Source: Chthoniobacteraceae bacterium
GTDB taxonomy: Bacteria; Verrucomicrobiota; Verrucomicrobiia; Chthoniobacterales; Chthoniobacteraceae
Direction of reading: 5' to 3'
NCBI GenBank assembly: GCA_028293625.1
Contig: JAQGOL010000012.1
Location: 1 to 64,000 of the forward strand
DNA: 64,000 nt
The position numbers and the translations under genes were made by a program. The notes under the pieces were generated by a model. The model saw nothing but the letters and a program-made list of their open reading frames with translations, had not been told where the DNA came from and searched no databases. How positions within the stretch are numbered: position 1 is the first letter of the stretch; each line of letters opens with the position of its first letter. Positions 15,805 through 24,877 of this stretch are shown here, piece after piece.

Positions 15805-17727
15805 TTGACCAGGAGCCTCACATCGCGCCTGATCCTGCGTGTGGGAGTGCCTGCGGCGGTGCTCTTTGTTCTCCTGATCGGCATTGCTGCTCATCGCAGT
15901 TTCAAACGTTTGCTGGCTGAGACGGCCGATTCGTCGCGATCAATGGCCCGGCGCGAGGCGGGTCATTTTGAAATTGAATTGAGCCGCGCCACAAAAATCT
16001 CGGAAATGGTCGCGCTCGGCCTGGAGAAGGGTGGCTTCGATACGGAGGCAAAGGTGGAAAGTTATCTGTGCGAGGTGCTCAAGCGGAACCGCGAGATTTT
16101 CGGAAGCTGCCTCGCGTTTGAGCCGCACGGTTTTAATCCGGAGAAACGTTGGTACGCCCCTTATTATTATTGGAAGGACGAGCAGCCGGAGTTCGTGCAG
16201 CTTGGAAACCCAGGCTACGATTACTTTCACTGGGAATGGTACTGGGCGCCAAAAGAGTCGGGGACGGCGCACTGGTCGGAGCCATATTTTGATGAAGGCG
16301 GCGGCAATACGATCATGACCACCTACTCGGTGCCGTTTCGCCGGGATGGGAAATTCTGGGGAATCGCAACGATCGATATCGCCATGTCGCAGCTCATTGA
16401 ACGGGCATCGCGGATCCAGGTGGGCCGGACCGGATACGCCTTTATCGTGAGCAAACAAGGCCGTTTCCTGGCTTATGCGGATAAGGGCCGGATCATGAAA
16501 AGCAGCATTCAGGAGGTGAACCCGGAACTCGGCCGGCGCATGATCTCCGGGGAGGACGGTTTTTTGCGCACACAAGATCCCTCCACCGGCCGCGATGCGT
16601 GGATTGCATTTGTGCCGGTGCAGAACGGGGAGCTCTCGCTGGCGGTGGTTTATCCGGAGTCGGAGTTGATGAAGGAAGCGCTGCGGCAGCAAGTTGAACT
16701 GCTGGTATTGGGAATCTCGGGATTAATGGTGATGTTCGCAGCCGTGATCCTGGTGGCGCGCTCCATTTCACGCCCAATCCGGGAACTCGCGATCGCGGCC
16801 CAGGAAGTGGCGGCGGGCCGGCTCGATTACAAGCTGAGCCCGAATAACACCACCGTTGATGAAGTACGGCATCTCACCTTTGCGTTTAACAAAATGACGC
16901 GGGACCTGCAGATGCGCATGGAAGAGTTGCGGTACACCACGACCATCACTGAACGGCTCCAGGGAGAACTTTCCGGCGCGCGCAGCATCCAGATGAGTTT
17001 ATTGCCGAAAATATTCCCCGCCTTTCCCGACCGGCCTGAAATTGATATCCATGCCTTGATCCGGCCGGCGCGCGAAGTGGGGGGCGATTTCTACGATTTC
17101 TATTTCGTCGATGAGCACCGGCTTTGCCTCACCATCGGGGATGTCTCGGGAAAAGGCATTGGCGCGGCGCTCTTCATGGCGGTCACAAAAACCCTTCTCA
17201 AATCGAAGTCCTCGGCGGCTGATCCGATTGATGTCATCATGCGGCAGGTCAACCGCGAGATTTGCCAGGGCGGCGACACCGGAATGTTTGTGACGTTGAT
17301 CTACGCGCTGCTCGATACCTCCACTGGCCGGCTCGAGCTTTGTAATGCCGGCCATCTTCCACCCTTGATCGTGACCGGTGCCGCGGGAGAAGTGACGCCG
17401 GTCCATTGCCAGGCAGGAATCGCTTTGGGCTTAATGCGGGAAGCCGATTATCCGATCACCCATGTGCAACTCGCGCCGGGCGATACACTGGTGTTTTTCA
17501 CCGACGGGATTACTGAAGCGCTCGACCCGGATCGAAACTTTTACGCGGCGCTCCGGCTGCGGGCTTCCATCGAAGGAAGCCAGGAGATGCCCGTTCAGAT
17601 GTTAACGCGCAATCTTGCCCAGGATGTGCGCAACTTTACCGCTGGCAGGGAGCAGGCGGATGATATCGCGATTCTCGCCTTGCGATGGAAGGGGATGGAA
17701 GTGGAAACCCAGGCCATCTCGGCTTAA
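15805..17727 (+). CDS. Membrane sensor PP2C (SpoIIE/RsbU) phosphatase with Cache and HAMP domains
   Basis: 640 residues from a TTG start. First membrane helix about residues 8-28, an extracytoplasmic double-Cache sensor about 35-285, a second helix about 293-316, HAMP 317-370, a short coiled coil, then a PP2C_SIG domain from about 415 (VGGDFYDFYF with metal Asp, TIGDVSGKGIGAALFMA, FTDGITEALD, ADDIAILAL). It should dephosphorylate the neighbouring STAS protein in response to an external small ligand. The reading of function is firm; the ligand is unknown. Confidence 0.9.
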   Translation: MTRSLTSRLILRVGVPAAVLFVLLIGIAAHRSFKRLLAETADSSRSMARREAGHFEIELSRATKISEMVALGLEKGGFDTEAKVESYLCEVLKRNREIFGSCLAFEPHGFNPEKRWYAPYYYWKDEQPEFVQLGNPGYDYFHWEWYWAPKESGTAHWSEPYFDEGGGNTIMTTYSVPFRRDGKFWGIATIDIAMSQLIERASRIQVGRTGYAFIVSKQGRFLAYADKGRIMKSSIQEVNPELGRRMISGEDGFLRTQDPSTGRDAWIAFVPVQNGELSLAVVYPESELMKEALRQQVELLVLGISGLMVMFAAVILVARSISRPIRELAIAAQEVAAGRLDYKLSPNNTTVDEVRHLTFAFNKMTRDLQMRMEELRYTTTITERLQGELSGARSIQMSLLPKIFPAFPDRPEIDIHALIRPAREVGGDFYDFYFVDEHRLCLTIGDVSGKGIGAALFMAVTKTLLKSKSSAADPIDVIMRQVNREICQGGDTGMFVTLIYALLDTSTGRLELCNAGHLPPLIVTGAAGEVTPVHCQAGIALGLMREADYPITHVQLAPGDTLVFFTDGITEALDPDRNFYAALRLRASIEGSQEMPVQMLTRNLAQDVRNFTAGREQADDIAILALRWKGMEVETQAISA

Positions 17728-17789
17728 GCCTCAAACATTGCCTTTTTCTTAATCGTTCCGCCTTCTGGTGCGTGGATCGTACAAAGCTA

Positions 17790-17847
17790 GGAAGATTAAG
17801 ATTATGAGTAAGAGGAAAAGTGAGGATTAGGGAGAAGAAGGAGAGCG
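17790..17847 (+). repeat. Purine-rich GAAGATTA-type intergenic stretch
   Basis: GAAGATTAAGATTATGAGTA and the following AGAGGAAAAG, GAAGAAGGAG form a low-complexity purine run in the leader of the ABC ATPase gene. The word GAAGATTATGA also occurs near 27692 and, inverted, near 26905. It has no recoverable coding meaning. Confidence 0.45.
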
Positions 17848-17880
17848 GGATTTGGATTTTCCACGTTAAGGTCCGGATTC

Positions 17881-18648
17881 ATGGATATCGCTGAGATCCC
17901 GGCCATTACCAATCTGCCGCCCCCGCCTTCGCATGGAGAGGAGAGGAAACCGCTCTTTTCGGCGCGCGGATTGACCAAGGTTTACACGACCGGCGCCGTC
18001 GATGTGCGGGCGCTTGACGGCGTGGACCTCGATCTGTTTGCGGGCGAGCTGATCGTTTTACTGGGCGCCTCGGGGAGCGGCAAATCGACTCTGCTTAACA
18101 ATCTGGGCGGACTCGATCTGCCCACCGCGGGGAGTCTTACTTATCGGGGGCGCGATCTTGCCCAGGCCAATGAAGATGAACTGACCCGGTTTCGGCGCGA
18201 CTCGGTGGGGTTTGTATTCCAGTTTTACAATCTGATACCGAGTCTCACGGCGCGGGAGAATGTCGCGTTGATTACGGAGATTGCGCACGATCCGATGGAC
18301 CCGGAGGAAGCGCTTGCTTTGGTGGAACTAACCGATCGGATGGATCATTTCCCGTCGCAGATGTCGGGCGGCCAGCAGCAGCGCGTGGCGATCGCGCGCG
18401 CCATTGCAAAGCGTCCCGAGGTGCTCCTTTGCGATGAGCCAACCGGCGCGCTCGATGTGAAAACAGGCATCACTGTGCTTGAAGCAATCGAACACGCGAA
18501 CCTGGAGCTTGGCACCCTCACGGTGATCATCACTCACAACGCCACCATTGCCGATATGGCCGATCGCGTGATTCACCTTTCTGACGGGCATATCATCGAT
18601 ATCAGAACAAACGCTCATCGGCGGCCGGTCCGCTCGCTCGCCTGGTAA
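17881..18648 (+). CDS. ABC transporter ATP-binding protein (MacB/LolD type)
   Basis: 255 residues. Walker [11 protein letters not shown]-loop [18 protein letters not shown], signature [16 protein letters not shown], Walker [12 protein letters not shown] and H-loop ITHN are all intact. The [11 protein letters not shown] and NLIPSL features place it with the LolD/MacB/FtsE group that partners FtsX-type permeases. The permease gene starts 8 nt downstream. A 35-residue N-terminal extension precedes the domain. Substrate unknown. Confidence 0.93.
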   Translation: MDIAEIPAITNLPPPPSHGEERKPLFSARGLTKVYTTGAVDVRALDGVDLDLFAGELIVLLGASGSGKSTLLNNLGGLDLPTAGSLTYRGRDLAQANEDELTRFRRDSVGFVFQFYNLIPSLTARENVALITEIAHDPMDPEEALALVELTDRMDHFPSQMSGGQQQRVAIARAIAKRPEVLLCDEPTGALDVKTGITVLEAIEHANLELGTLTVIITHNATIADMADRVIHLSDGHIIDIRTNAHRRPVRSLAW

Positions 18649-18656
18649 CTGCCGCC

Positions 18657-21020
18657 ATGCATCCGCTCAATATCAAACTCTTCCGCGACATCGGGAAGAT
18701 GAAAGGGCAGATGGTTTCCGTCAGCCTCATCATGTCGTGCGGATTGGCGATGATGATCATGGCGCGCAGCCTGATCCTTTCCCTGGAATCGACCCGCGAC
18801 GCCTACTACGAACACAACCGCTTTGCCGACGTCTTTTGCGACGTCAAACGCGCCCCGAACGCGTTGCGCAGCCGGCTCACTCAAATCCCGGGTGTTGCCG
18901 CGGTGGAAACGCGAGTTTCGGGAAAAATCACGCTCGATCTGCCGGGACTTTCCGAGCCGGCCGATGGAGTGGTGCTTTCCCTTCCCGAAGATCGGCCCCA
19001 GCAGCTCAACCTGCTTTTTGTCCGGCGCGGACGCCTTCCCGAATCCGGCAGCCGGAGCGAGGTGGTGGTTGGCGAGGCATTTGCCAAGGCGCACGGGTTT
19101 GAGCCTGGCAATACGATCTCGGCCATCATGCATGGGGCGCGGCAGACTTTAAAAATCGTCGGGATCGTCCTTTCTCCCGAATACGTGTTTGAATCGCGCC
19201 CTGGGGAGACGCTGCCCGACAATCGCCGCTTCGGGGTTTTTTGGATGAACGAACGGGAGCTTGCGACGGCGTTTGAGCTGAATGGCGCGTTCAACAATGT
19301 GCTTGTCGACGTGGCACCAGGCGAGGCGCCCGCATCAGTGATGGCTGAACTGGATCGTCTGCTGGCGCCGTACGGCGGATTGGTCGCTTACGATCGAAAA
19401 GATCATCCTTCGGCCGTGCGGCTCAGCGATGAGCTCCGGGTGATGCGGGGAATGTCGGTGGCGTTTCCCGCCGTTTTTTTGAGCATCGCCGCTTTTATGA
19501 CGAGTGCCATGCTCACCCGGCTCATCCGGCTTCAACGCGAGCAGATCGCCCAGTTGAAGGCATTCGGGTATTCTTCCAGCCAGGTCGGGATTCATTACCT
19601 GAAGTTCGCCCTCTTTATTGTGGTGATCGGGATCACCGTGGGAGGCATCGCGGGGACGTGGCTCGGCACAAACGTCGTGATCGTTTACCGGCGCTTTTTT
19701 CAGTTCCCGCTTTTGACTTTTCATCCCGATATCCGGGCCATCGGCGTCGCATTTTTTGTCAGTGCCGGCGCCGCCTTCCTCGGGGTGATCGGCGCGGTGC
19801 GGCAGGCGGTGAAGTTGCCCCCGGCTGAGGCGATGCGGCCCGAACCGCCCGCGGAATTTCGCGCATCGCTCCTCGAACGGCTCGGTTTGGCGCGATTTGC
19901 GAGCCCGGGTTTTCGAATGATCCTGCGCAATATCGAGCGCCGTCCGTGGCAGGCATTTTTTACGGCATTCGGACTCGCGCTGGCGACCGGGATCCCGGTG
20001 GTGCCGGGCGCGATGCGCGACGGCATCGATTACATCCTCACGTTTCAATGGGATAAAGCGCAGCATCAGGATGTGTCGCTTGGATTGCTTGAACCCGGTT
20101 CAGGCTCGGCTTTGAGCGATATGAGGAGCCTGCCTGGAGTCATGATCGCCGAGCCGTTTCGCAGCGTGCCCGCGCGCTTGCGATTCGGACACCATTCACG
20201 GCGTCTCGGCGTGACCGGCCTCCCCAAGGAATCGCTTTTGAATCGTGTGCTCGATGAAAGTGGCCATCCCGTGGCCCTGCCTCCCGATGGATTGCTCGTT
20301 TCGGCCAAACTCGCCGAAATTCTCGGCGCAAAACCGGGCGACCGCATCATTTTGGAGGTGCAGGAGGGACAACGTCCGAGGCGAGAGGCGGTGATCCAGG
20401 GGCTTGTGACCGATTACGCCGGGGTGGCTGCTTATATGGAGATCGACTCGTTGCGAAAGCTCATGCGCGAAGGGCCGACGGTAAGCGGCGCGCATCTTGC
20501 CGTTGACGCGGATCATTGGGTTGAATTCCTCGATCGCGTGAAGGAATCGCCGCGGATCGCCTCGCTCGCGATCAAAAGTGCGGTGCGCCAGAGTTTCCGA
20601 AAGAGCACCGCGGAAATGATCGGGCTCATCCAGGGGCTTTATTTCAGTTTCTCAATCGTGGTGGCCTTTGGCGTGGTTTATAACAGCGCCCGCATCGCGC
20701 TTTCCGAACGCAGCCGCGACCTGGCCACTTTGCGCGTGATCGGCTTCACGCATCGCGAGGTGGCCGCGGTGATGATTGGCGAAATCGTCATTTTAACCCT
20801 GGTGGCGCTGCCGGTGGGGTTGGTGATCGGGAGTTACCTGGCGAGCGCGATCGTTCACACGGCAAGCACCGAGACGGTCCGCTTACCGCTCGTTTTAACT
20901 TCACGCACCTACGCGACGGCTGTGTTAATCGTGCTCGTCTCGGCTGCGATCTCGTGCGCGGTGGTGAGCAGCCGCATTCGGCATCTCGACTTGTTAAGCG
21001 TGCTGAAATCGACGGAGTAA
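18657..21020 (+). CDS. FtsX-type ABC permease (large, two FtsX domains)
   Basis: 787 residues. One N-terminal helix (about 17-38), a periplasmic MacB_PCD-like domain (about 45-255), a first FtsX block of three helices (about 265-385), a second periplasmic domain after about 420, and a second FtsX block at the C-terminus (about 650-780, VVYNSARIALSERSRDLATLRVIGFTHREV). This is the LolE-like or DevC-like mechanotransmission permease type. With the adjacent ATPase it forms an exporter or lipoprotein-release system; no HlyD-type adaptor gene adjoins, which would be expected for a MacAB-like pump. Confidence 0.9.
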   Translation: MHPLNIKLFRDIGKMKGQMVSVSLIMSCGLAMMIMARSLILSLESTRDAYYEHNRFADVFCDVKRAPNALRSRLTQIPGVAAVETRVSGKITLDLPGLSEPADGVVLSLPEDRPQQLNLLFVRRGRLPESGSRSEVVVGEAFAKAHGFEPGNTISAIMHGARQTLKIVGIVLSPEYVFESRPGETLPDNRRFGVFWMNERELATAFELNGAFNNVLVDVAPGEAPASVMAELDRLLAPYGGLVAYDRKDHPSAVRLSDELRVMRGMSVAFPAVFLSIAAFMTSAMLTRLIRLQREQIAQLKAFGYSSSQVGIHYLKFALFIVVIGITVGGIAGTWLGTNVVIVYRRFFQFPLLTFHPDIRAIGVAFFVSAGAAFLGVIGAVRQAVKLPPAEAMRPEPPAEFRASLLERLGLARFASPGFRMILRNIERRPWQAFFTAFGLALATGIPVVPGAMRDGIDYILTFQWDKAQHQDVSLGLLEPGSGSALSDMRSLPGVMIAEPFRSVPARLRFGHHSRRLGVTGLPKESLLNRVLDESGHPVALPPDGLLVSAKLAEILGAKPGDRIILEVQEGQRPRREAVIQGLVTDYAGVAAYMEIDSLRKLMREGPTVSGAHLAVDADHWVEFLDRVKESPRIASLAIKSAVRQSFRKSTAEMIGLIQGLYFSFSIVVAFGVVYNSARIALSERSRDLATLRVIGFTHREVAAVMIGEIVILTLVALPVGLVIGSYLASAIVHTASTETVRLPLVLTSRTYATAVLIVLVSAAISCAVVSSRIRHLDLLSVLKSTE

Positions 21021-21160
21021 CCGGGCACTTATCGGCATCAAAGCGCCCATAAACGAGCATTCGGCGCGCAAAATGGGGCGAGGCCTCTCTCAAGAGGTAT
21101 GATTGCGGTGTAAAAACGGTGCGCATGCGGCTTGGGAAAGCCGAAGCGGAAGCAAAATGA
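21021..21160. other. Intergenic start between ABC permease and the tandem repeat
   Basis: The gap between the permease and queF is 445 nt. The first 140 nt hold no ORF with family similarity, no tRNA and no clear terminator. The second part is the 21-bp repeat, and the last 150 nt are the queF leader, in which I could not recognise a preQ1 riboswitch. Confidence 0.4.
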
Positions 21161-21306
21161 GCGTTTCCGGTGTTGAGCCGCGGATTCCCTGCATTCAGTT
21201 GAGGATTTCCCGCATTGAGCCAAGGATTCCCGTGGTCAGTTACGGATTTCCCTCATCAAGTTGAGGATTTCCTGTATTCAGCGGAGGGTGCCCCGCATTG
21301 AGTAAA
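21161..21306 (+). repeat. Degenerate 21-bp tandem repeat, seven units
   Basis: Units start at 21161, 21182, 21203, 21224, 21244, 21265 and 21286 (the unit at 21224 is 20 bp, the rest 21). The consensus begins GGATTYCCYGCATTSAG and ends in a variable A-rich four bases; a partial eighth begins at 21307 (GGATTC). Units are degenerate and abut without spacers. All frames contain stops, so it is not coding. It lies between convergently unrelated genes: the ABC permease and the que operon. Confidence 0.75.
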
Positions 21307-21465
21307 GGATTCGTTCCATCATGCCGCTATTGGAGGGGCAAAATCGGTCTTCCACGGGCCTCGCATGACCTTTCCATCTGATTGTAAGCGCTTTTCCTTC
21401 CGATCTTTTCGCAGATCGCGTTTGAATCAGAACGGTTCCCGCCTTAGTGCTCGACCGACACGTTC

Positions 21466-21885
21466 ATGATTAAGCCGACTAAAACTTCACGCCGCGGACT
21501 TACGCTTTTGGGCCGCGCCAACGCAGAATTTCCCGCTGAACCGGCCAAAAGCGTGCTGGAGAGTTTCGAAAACCTTTTCCCGCATCGCGATTACGTCGTG
21601 CGCTTTGAGTGCTCGGACTTTACCTCGCTCTGCCCGATCACGGGGCAACCTGACTTTGCCAAAATCCGGATTGAATACATTCCCGACAAGCGATGCATCG
21701 AGACCAAGTCACTCAAATTTTATCTTTCCGCCTTTCGCAACACGCGCAGTTTTAATGAAGAGGTGGTTAACCGGATTCTTGACGATCTGGTGGCTGCCTG
21801 CGCCCCCCGAAAACTCACCGTGCATGGCGAGTTTGCCGCGCGCGGCGGGATCACGGTGACGGTGGACGCCAGTTTTCCAGGATAA
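21466..21885 (+). CDS. queF: NADPH-dependent preQ0 reductase QueF
   Basis: 139 residues, type I (single-domain) QueF. The catalytic Cys is in SLCPITGQPDF, the substrate-binding Glu in KRCIETKSLKFYL, and SFNEEVVNRILDDL and the tunnel-fold strands follow. It reduces 7-cyano-7-deazaguanine (preQ0) to preQ1, the last free-base step toward queuosine in tRNA. It is the first gene of the que operon and its stop overlaps the queC start by 1 nt. Confidence 0.95.
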   Translation: MIKPTKTSRRGLTLLGRANAEFPAEPAKSVLESFENLFPHRDYVVRFECSDFTSLCPITGQPDFAKIRIEYIPDKRCIETKSLKFYLSAFRNTRSFNEEVVNRILDDLVAACAPRKLTVHGEFAARGGITVTVDASFPG

Positions 21886-22589
21886 TGGCCGGCGATGCGA
21901 CACGCGTGGTGGTGCTGCTGAGTGGCGGCATGGATTCGGTGGCGGCTTTTTACGAGGCGCACCGGAAACATTGCGTCGTGGCGTGCCTGAGTTTTGATTA
22001 CGGCGCAAAACATAACGCGCGCGAGATCCCGTTTGCCCGGCACCATGCCGAGCGCTTCCAGGTGCCGCATTTCACGATCCCGCTGGAGTTTGTCGCCCGG
22101 CATTTTGCCTCCGACCTGCTTGAGAGCGGCGGCGAGATCCCAAAAGGGCATTACGAAGAGCAATCGATGAAAAAGACCGTCGTTCCGTTCCGCAACGGGA
22201 TTATGATGGCGATCGCGGCCGGGTTTGCCGAAAGCCAGGAGGCGCAAGCCGTCGTGATCGCCGCGCACTCGGGCGACCATGCGATTTATCCCGATTGCCG
22301 CGAGGATTTCATGCGTGCGATGGGCGACGCGGTGCGGCTCGGGACGTATGTAGGGATTGAGATCCTGCGGCCCTTTATTGCAATGAGCAAGGCGGACATC
22401 GCGCGCCGCGGGAACGAGCTGGGAGTCGATTTTGCGCAAACGTGGTCGTGTTATGTGGGCGGCGAGATGCAATGTGGGGAATGCGGCACCTGTGTGGAGC
22501 GCCGGGAAGCTTTTCAACTGGCGGATTTAACCGATCCGACCATTTACATGAGCACACCTCCTTTGCCTCCGCGTCCCGCCACTCATTAA
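21885..22589 (+). CDS. queC: 7-cyano-7-deazaguanine synthase QueC
   Basis: 234 residues. PP-loop LLSGGMDSVAA near the N-terminus binds ATP; the C-terminal zinc site is SCYVGGEMQCGECGTCVERREAF with four Cys. It converts 7-carboxy-7-deazaguanine to preQ0 using ammonia and two ATP. The gene overlaps queF by 1 nt and continues the operon. Confidence 0.96.
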   Translation: MAGDATRVVVLLSGGMDSVAAFYEAHRKHCVVACLSFDYGAKHNAREIPFARHHAERFQVPHFTIPLEFVARHFASDLLESGGEIPKGHYEEQSMKKTVVPFRNGIMMAIAAGFAESQEAQAVVIAAHSGDHAIYPDCREDFMRAMGDAVRLGTYVGIEILRPFIAMSKADIARRGNELGVDFAQTWSCYVGGEMQCGECGTCVERREAFQLADLTDPTIYMSTPPLPPRPATH

Positions 22590-22594
22590 GCCTT

Positions 22595-22756
22595 ATGGAA
22601 AATCAACCTTCACGAAAACCGAAGCCAGACGCCCGCGCGAAACCCCAGGCAGCGCCTCCTCAGAAAGCCAAAAAACCGAAATCGCGCCGCACGCATTCCT
22701 CGCATCCATGGCAGGCGATGCATCCTCCCGCGCCTTCGGTGGAAGAAGAGGAATAA
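22595..22756 (+). CDS. Small basic, proline-rich protein in the que operon
   Basis: 53 residues, almost entirely K, R, P, A, Q and S with an acidic tail (VEEEE). It starts 5 nt after queC and is followed 66 nt later by queE. No domain is recognisable and it is likely disordered. Position inside the operon and absence of a stop in a coherent frame support it as a gene; no function is proposed. It could also be a chance frame. Confidence 0.4.
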   Translation: MENQPSRKPKPDARAKPQAAPPQKAKKPKSRRTHSSHPWQAMHPPAPSVEEEE

Positions 22757-22822
22757 AGAGCATCGAGTGAGAGTCGACGGTGTGAAGGAACGCGCGCTAG
22801 GCTCAAACGAGATGAGAGCCGC

Positions 22823-23512
22823 ATGCTGATTTCCGAGATTTTTTATTCGATCCAGGGGGAAGGGGAGTTGACGGGAGTGCCGTCGGTTTTCCTGCGCACA
22901 TCGGGCTGCAACCTGCGGTGTTCATGGTGCGATACCAAGTACGCGTCGTGGAATCCGGAAGGAAACGAGATGTCGGTCGACGAGTTGGTGGAAAAGGTGG
23001 CCAGCTTCCCCGCGCGGCACGTCGTGTTGACCGGAGGCGAACCGTTGGTGGCCAAAGCGATGCCGGAACTCGCCCGACGGCTTCATGAAAAGGGATTGCA
23101 CATCACCTTCGAGACGGCGGGGACAGTGGCGCCGCAAGGGATCGCGTGCGATCTCGCTTCGTTAAGTCCAAAGCTGAGCAATTCAACGCCGGAGACCCTT
23201 GGGGAGGGTTGGCGTCAAAAACATGAGACGCGGCGTTTGCAGCCGGCGATTTTGCGCCAATGGATCGAAAATTACCCCTTCCAATTGAAGTTTGTCGTCG
23301 AAAACGCGCAAGATATCGCGGAGATCGAGGCGCTGATCGCGGCAATCGGCGTGCCGGTGCCGCCGCATAAAGTATTGCTCATGCCGCAGGGAACCGATAC
23401 CGAGACCCTTGATGGCAGGCAGGAATCTTTAGTCGAACTGTGCAAAAGCCGCGGATACCGCTATTGCACGCGCCTCCATATCGCGCTCTTTGGCAACACA
23501 AAGGGCACCTGA
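22823..23512 (+). CDS. queE: 7-carboxy-7-deazaguanine synthase QueE
   Basis: 229 residues, radical SAM enzyme. SIQGEGELTGVPSVFLRTSGCNLRCSWCDT has the CxxxCxxC iron-sulfur motif, and VVLTGGEPLV the SAM-binding GGE. It contracts 6-carboxytetrahydropterin to 7-carboxy-7-deazaguanine. The queD gene starts 3 nt downstream. ATG 22823 is directly upstream of the conserved LISEIFYSIQGEG. Confidence 0.95.
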   Translation: MLISEIFYSIQGEGELTGVPSVFLRTSGCNLRCSWCDTKYASWNPEGNEMSVDELVEKVASFPARHVVLTGGEPLVAKAMPELARRLHEKGLHITFETAGTVAPQGIACDLASLSPKLSNSTPETLGEGWRQKHETRRLQPAILRQWIENYPFQLKFVVENAQDIAEIEALIAAIGVPVPPHKVLLMPQGTDTETLDGRQESLVELCKSRGYRYCTRLHIALFGNTKGT

Positions 23513-23515
23513 CCC

Positions 23516-23980
23516 ATGGCTTACCGAATCTGTAAATCTTTTGAAATTGAAAGCGGGCACATGCTCGCCAAGCATCCCGACAAATGCCAGTTCCCGCACG
23601 GGCACACCCGCAAGGTGGAATTCGTTTTGGAGGCCGATACGTTGGATCAGAACGACATGGTCTGCGACTTTAAGGTGGTCCGCGATACCATGGCCGGATT
23701 CCTCGACCAATATGATCATGCCATGTGCATGAATACCGACGATCCGCAGTACTCTCATTTTAAGGCGGCTTATGGCGAGCGCATCATCGACTTTGTAAAA
23801 ACCGATCCTACCACGGAAGTCATTGCCAAGGTGATCTTCGATTTTTTCAAGACGCGCCTCGCCGAGTACGCCGCGCGCGCGGACATGCGTTATCCGATTC
23901 GTCCTTCATTGAAGGTAATCAAGGTCCGGCTCTGGGAAACGAGCAGTTCCTGGGCGGAATACTCGGAGGAAAACCTGTAA
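23516..23980 (+). CDS. queD: 6-carboxytetrahydropterin synthase QueD
   Basis: 154 residues, tunnel-fold enzyme. The zinc-binding His residues are in ESGHML and FPHGHTRKVE, the catalytic Cys in KCQFPHGH, and DHAMCMN and PTTEVIAKVIFDFF are later family blocks. It makes 6-carboxytetrahydropterin from dihydroneopterin triphosphate. The stop is directly followed by the folE2 start, so the two are tightly coupled. Confidence 0.95.
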   Translation: MAYRICKSFEIESGHMLAKHPDKCQFPHGHTRKVEFVLEADTLDQNDMVCDFKVVRDTMAGFLDQYDHAMCMNTDDPQYSHFKAAYGERIIDFVKTDPTTEVIAKVIFDFFKTRLAEYAARADMRYPIRPSLKVIKVRLWETSSSWAEYSEENL

Positions 23981-24838
23981 ATGAAACCGATTAAAAATAA
24001 TCACGGCGCCGCGACGCCTCACGCCGGTACCGAGTTGGTTGATATCCAAAAAACGCCCGATGTGCGCGGCATTGAGATCGATCAGGTGGGTGTTTGCGAT
24101 CTCGCTTATCCGATCGTGGTGCTTGATCGCGAAAATCAGCGCCAGCACGCGGCCGCCCAGATTTCGATGTCGGTCAATCTGCCGCATCATTTTAAAGGGA
24201 CCCACATGAGCCGGTTTCTGCAGGTGCTTGCAAAGCATCAGGGGGAAGTAACCATGCGCACCCTGCCGGCGATCCTGCATGAGCTGCGCCAGCGTCTCGA
24301 TGCCGAGGCGGCGCATATCGAGGTGGAGTTCACCTATTTCCTCATGCGCACGGCGCCTGTCAGCAAGCTCAAGGCGCCGATGGATTATCGCTGCACGTTC
24401 ATCGGCGAGTCCAATGGCGCGACCGACGATTTCATTTTACGCGTCGCGGTGCCGGTCAGCACGCTCTGCCCGTGCTCGAAAATGATCAGCGATTACGGCG
24501 CGCACAATCAGCGTGGGTACGTGACCATTTCGGTGCGCATGAACCGCGATGCGGCTGGCGATTACCAGATGATCTGGATCGAGGAACTTATTGAAGTGGC
24601 GGAAAAATCGGCTTCCGCGCCGATCTACCCGCTTCTCAAGCGCACCGATGAGCGGTTCGTAACGATGCAAGCCTACGACAACCCGGTTTTTGTCGAAGAT
24701 GTGGTGCGCAACGTGGCGGCCTTCCTTCGGGACGACGATCGAATCGGATGGTTTGAAGTGCGGGCCGTCAACCATGAGAGCATCCATAATCACTCCGCTT
24801 TCGCGGTAGTGAAGATGGACAAAACCAAGCCCGCTTAA
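23981..24838 (+). CDS. folE2: GTP cyclohydrolase I type IB, FolE2
   Basis: 285 residues. Family blocks: DVRGIEIDQVGV, FKGTHMSRFLQVL, ISVDLPAHFKG-like MSVNLPHHFKGTHMS, VSTLCPCSKMISDYGAHNQRG with the metal-ligand Cys, and the C-terminal VRAVNHESIHNHSAFA. It opens GTP to dihydroneopterin triphosphate, feeding QueD here and possibly folate. Type IB enzymes are not strictly zinc dependent, which fits growth under zinc limitation. Last gene of the que operon; the next gene is convergent. Confidence 0.95.
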   Translation: MKPIKNNHGAATPHAGTELVDIQKTPDVRGIEIDQVGVCDLAYPIVVLDRENQRQHAAAQISMSVNLPHHFKGTHMSRFLQVLAKHQGEVTMRTLPAILHELRQRLDAEAAHIEVEFTYFLMRTAPVSKLKAPMDYRCTFIGESNGATDDFILRVAVPVSTLCPCSKMISDYGAHNQRGYVTISVRMNRDAAGDYQMIWIEELIEVAEKSASAPIYPLLKRTDERFVTMQAYDNPVFVEDVVRNVAAFLRDDDRIGWFEVRAVNHESIHNHSAFAVVKMDKTKPA

Positions 24839-24877
24839 CCGCCGCTTTGGGCGAAAAGCCGCGGGGAACGGTGGCCG

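Noticed and set aside
21161-21306. CRISPR array.
   Set aside because: Units of 21 bp abut without spacers and are degenerate; no cas gene is present.
21307-21465. preQ1 riboswitch in front of queF.
   Set aside because: I could not find the conserved stem and the A-rich tail with a downstream pairing site; a covariance-model search would decide.
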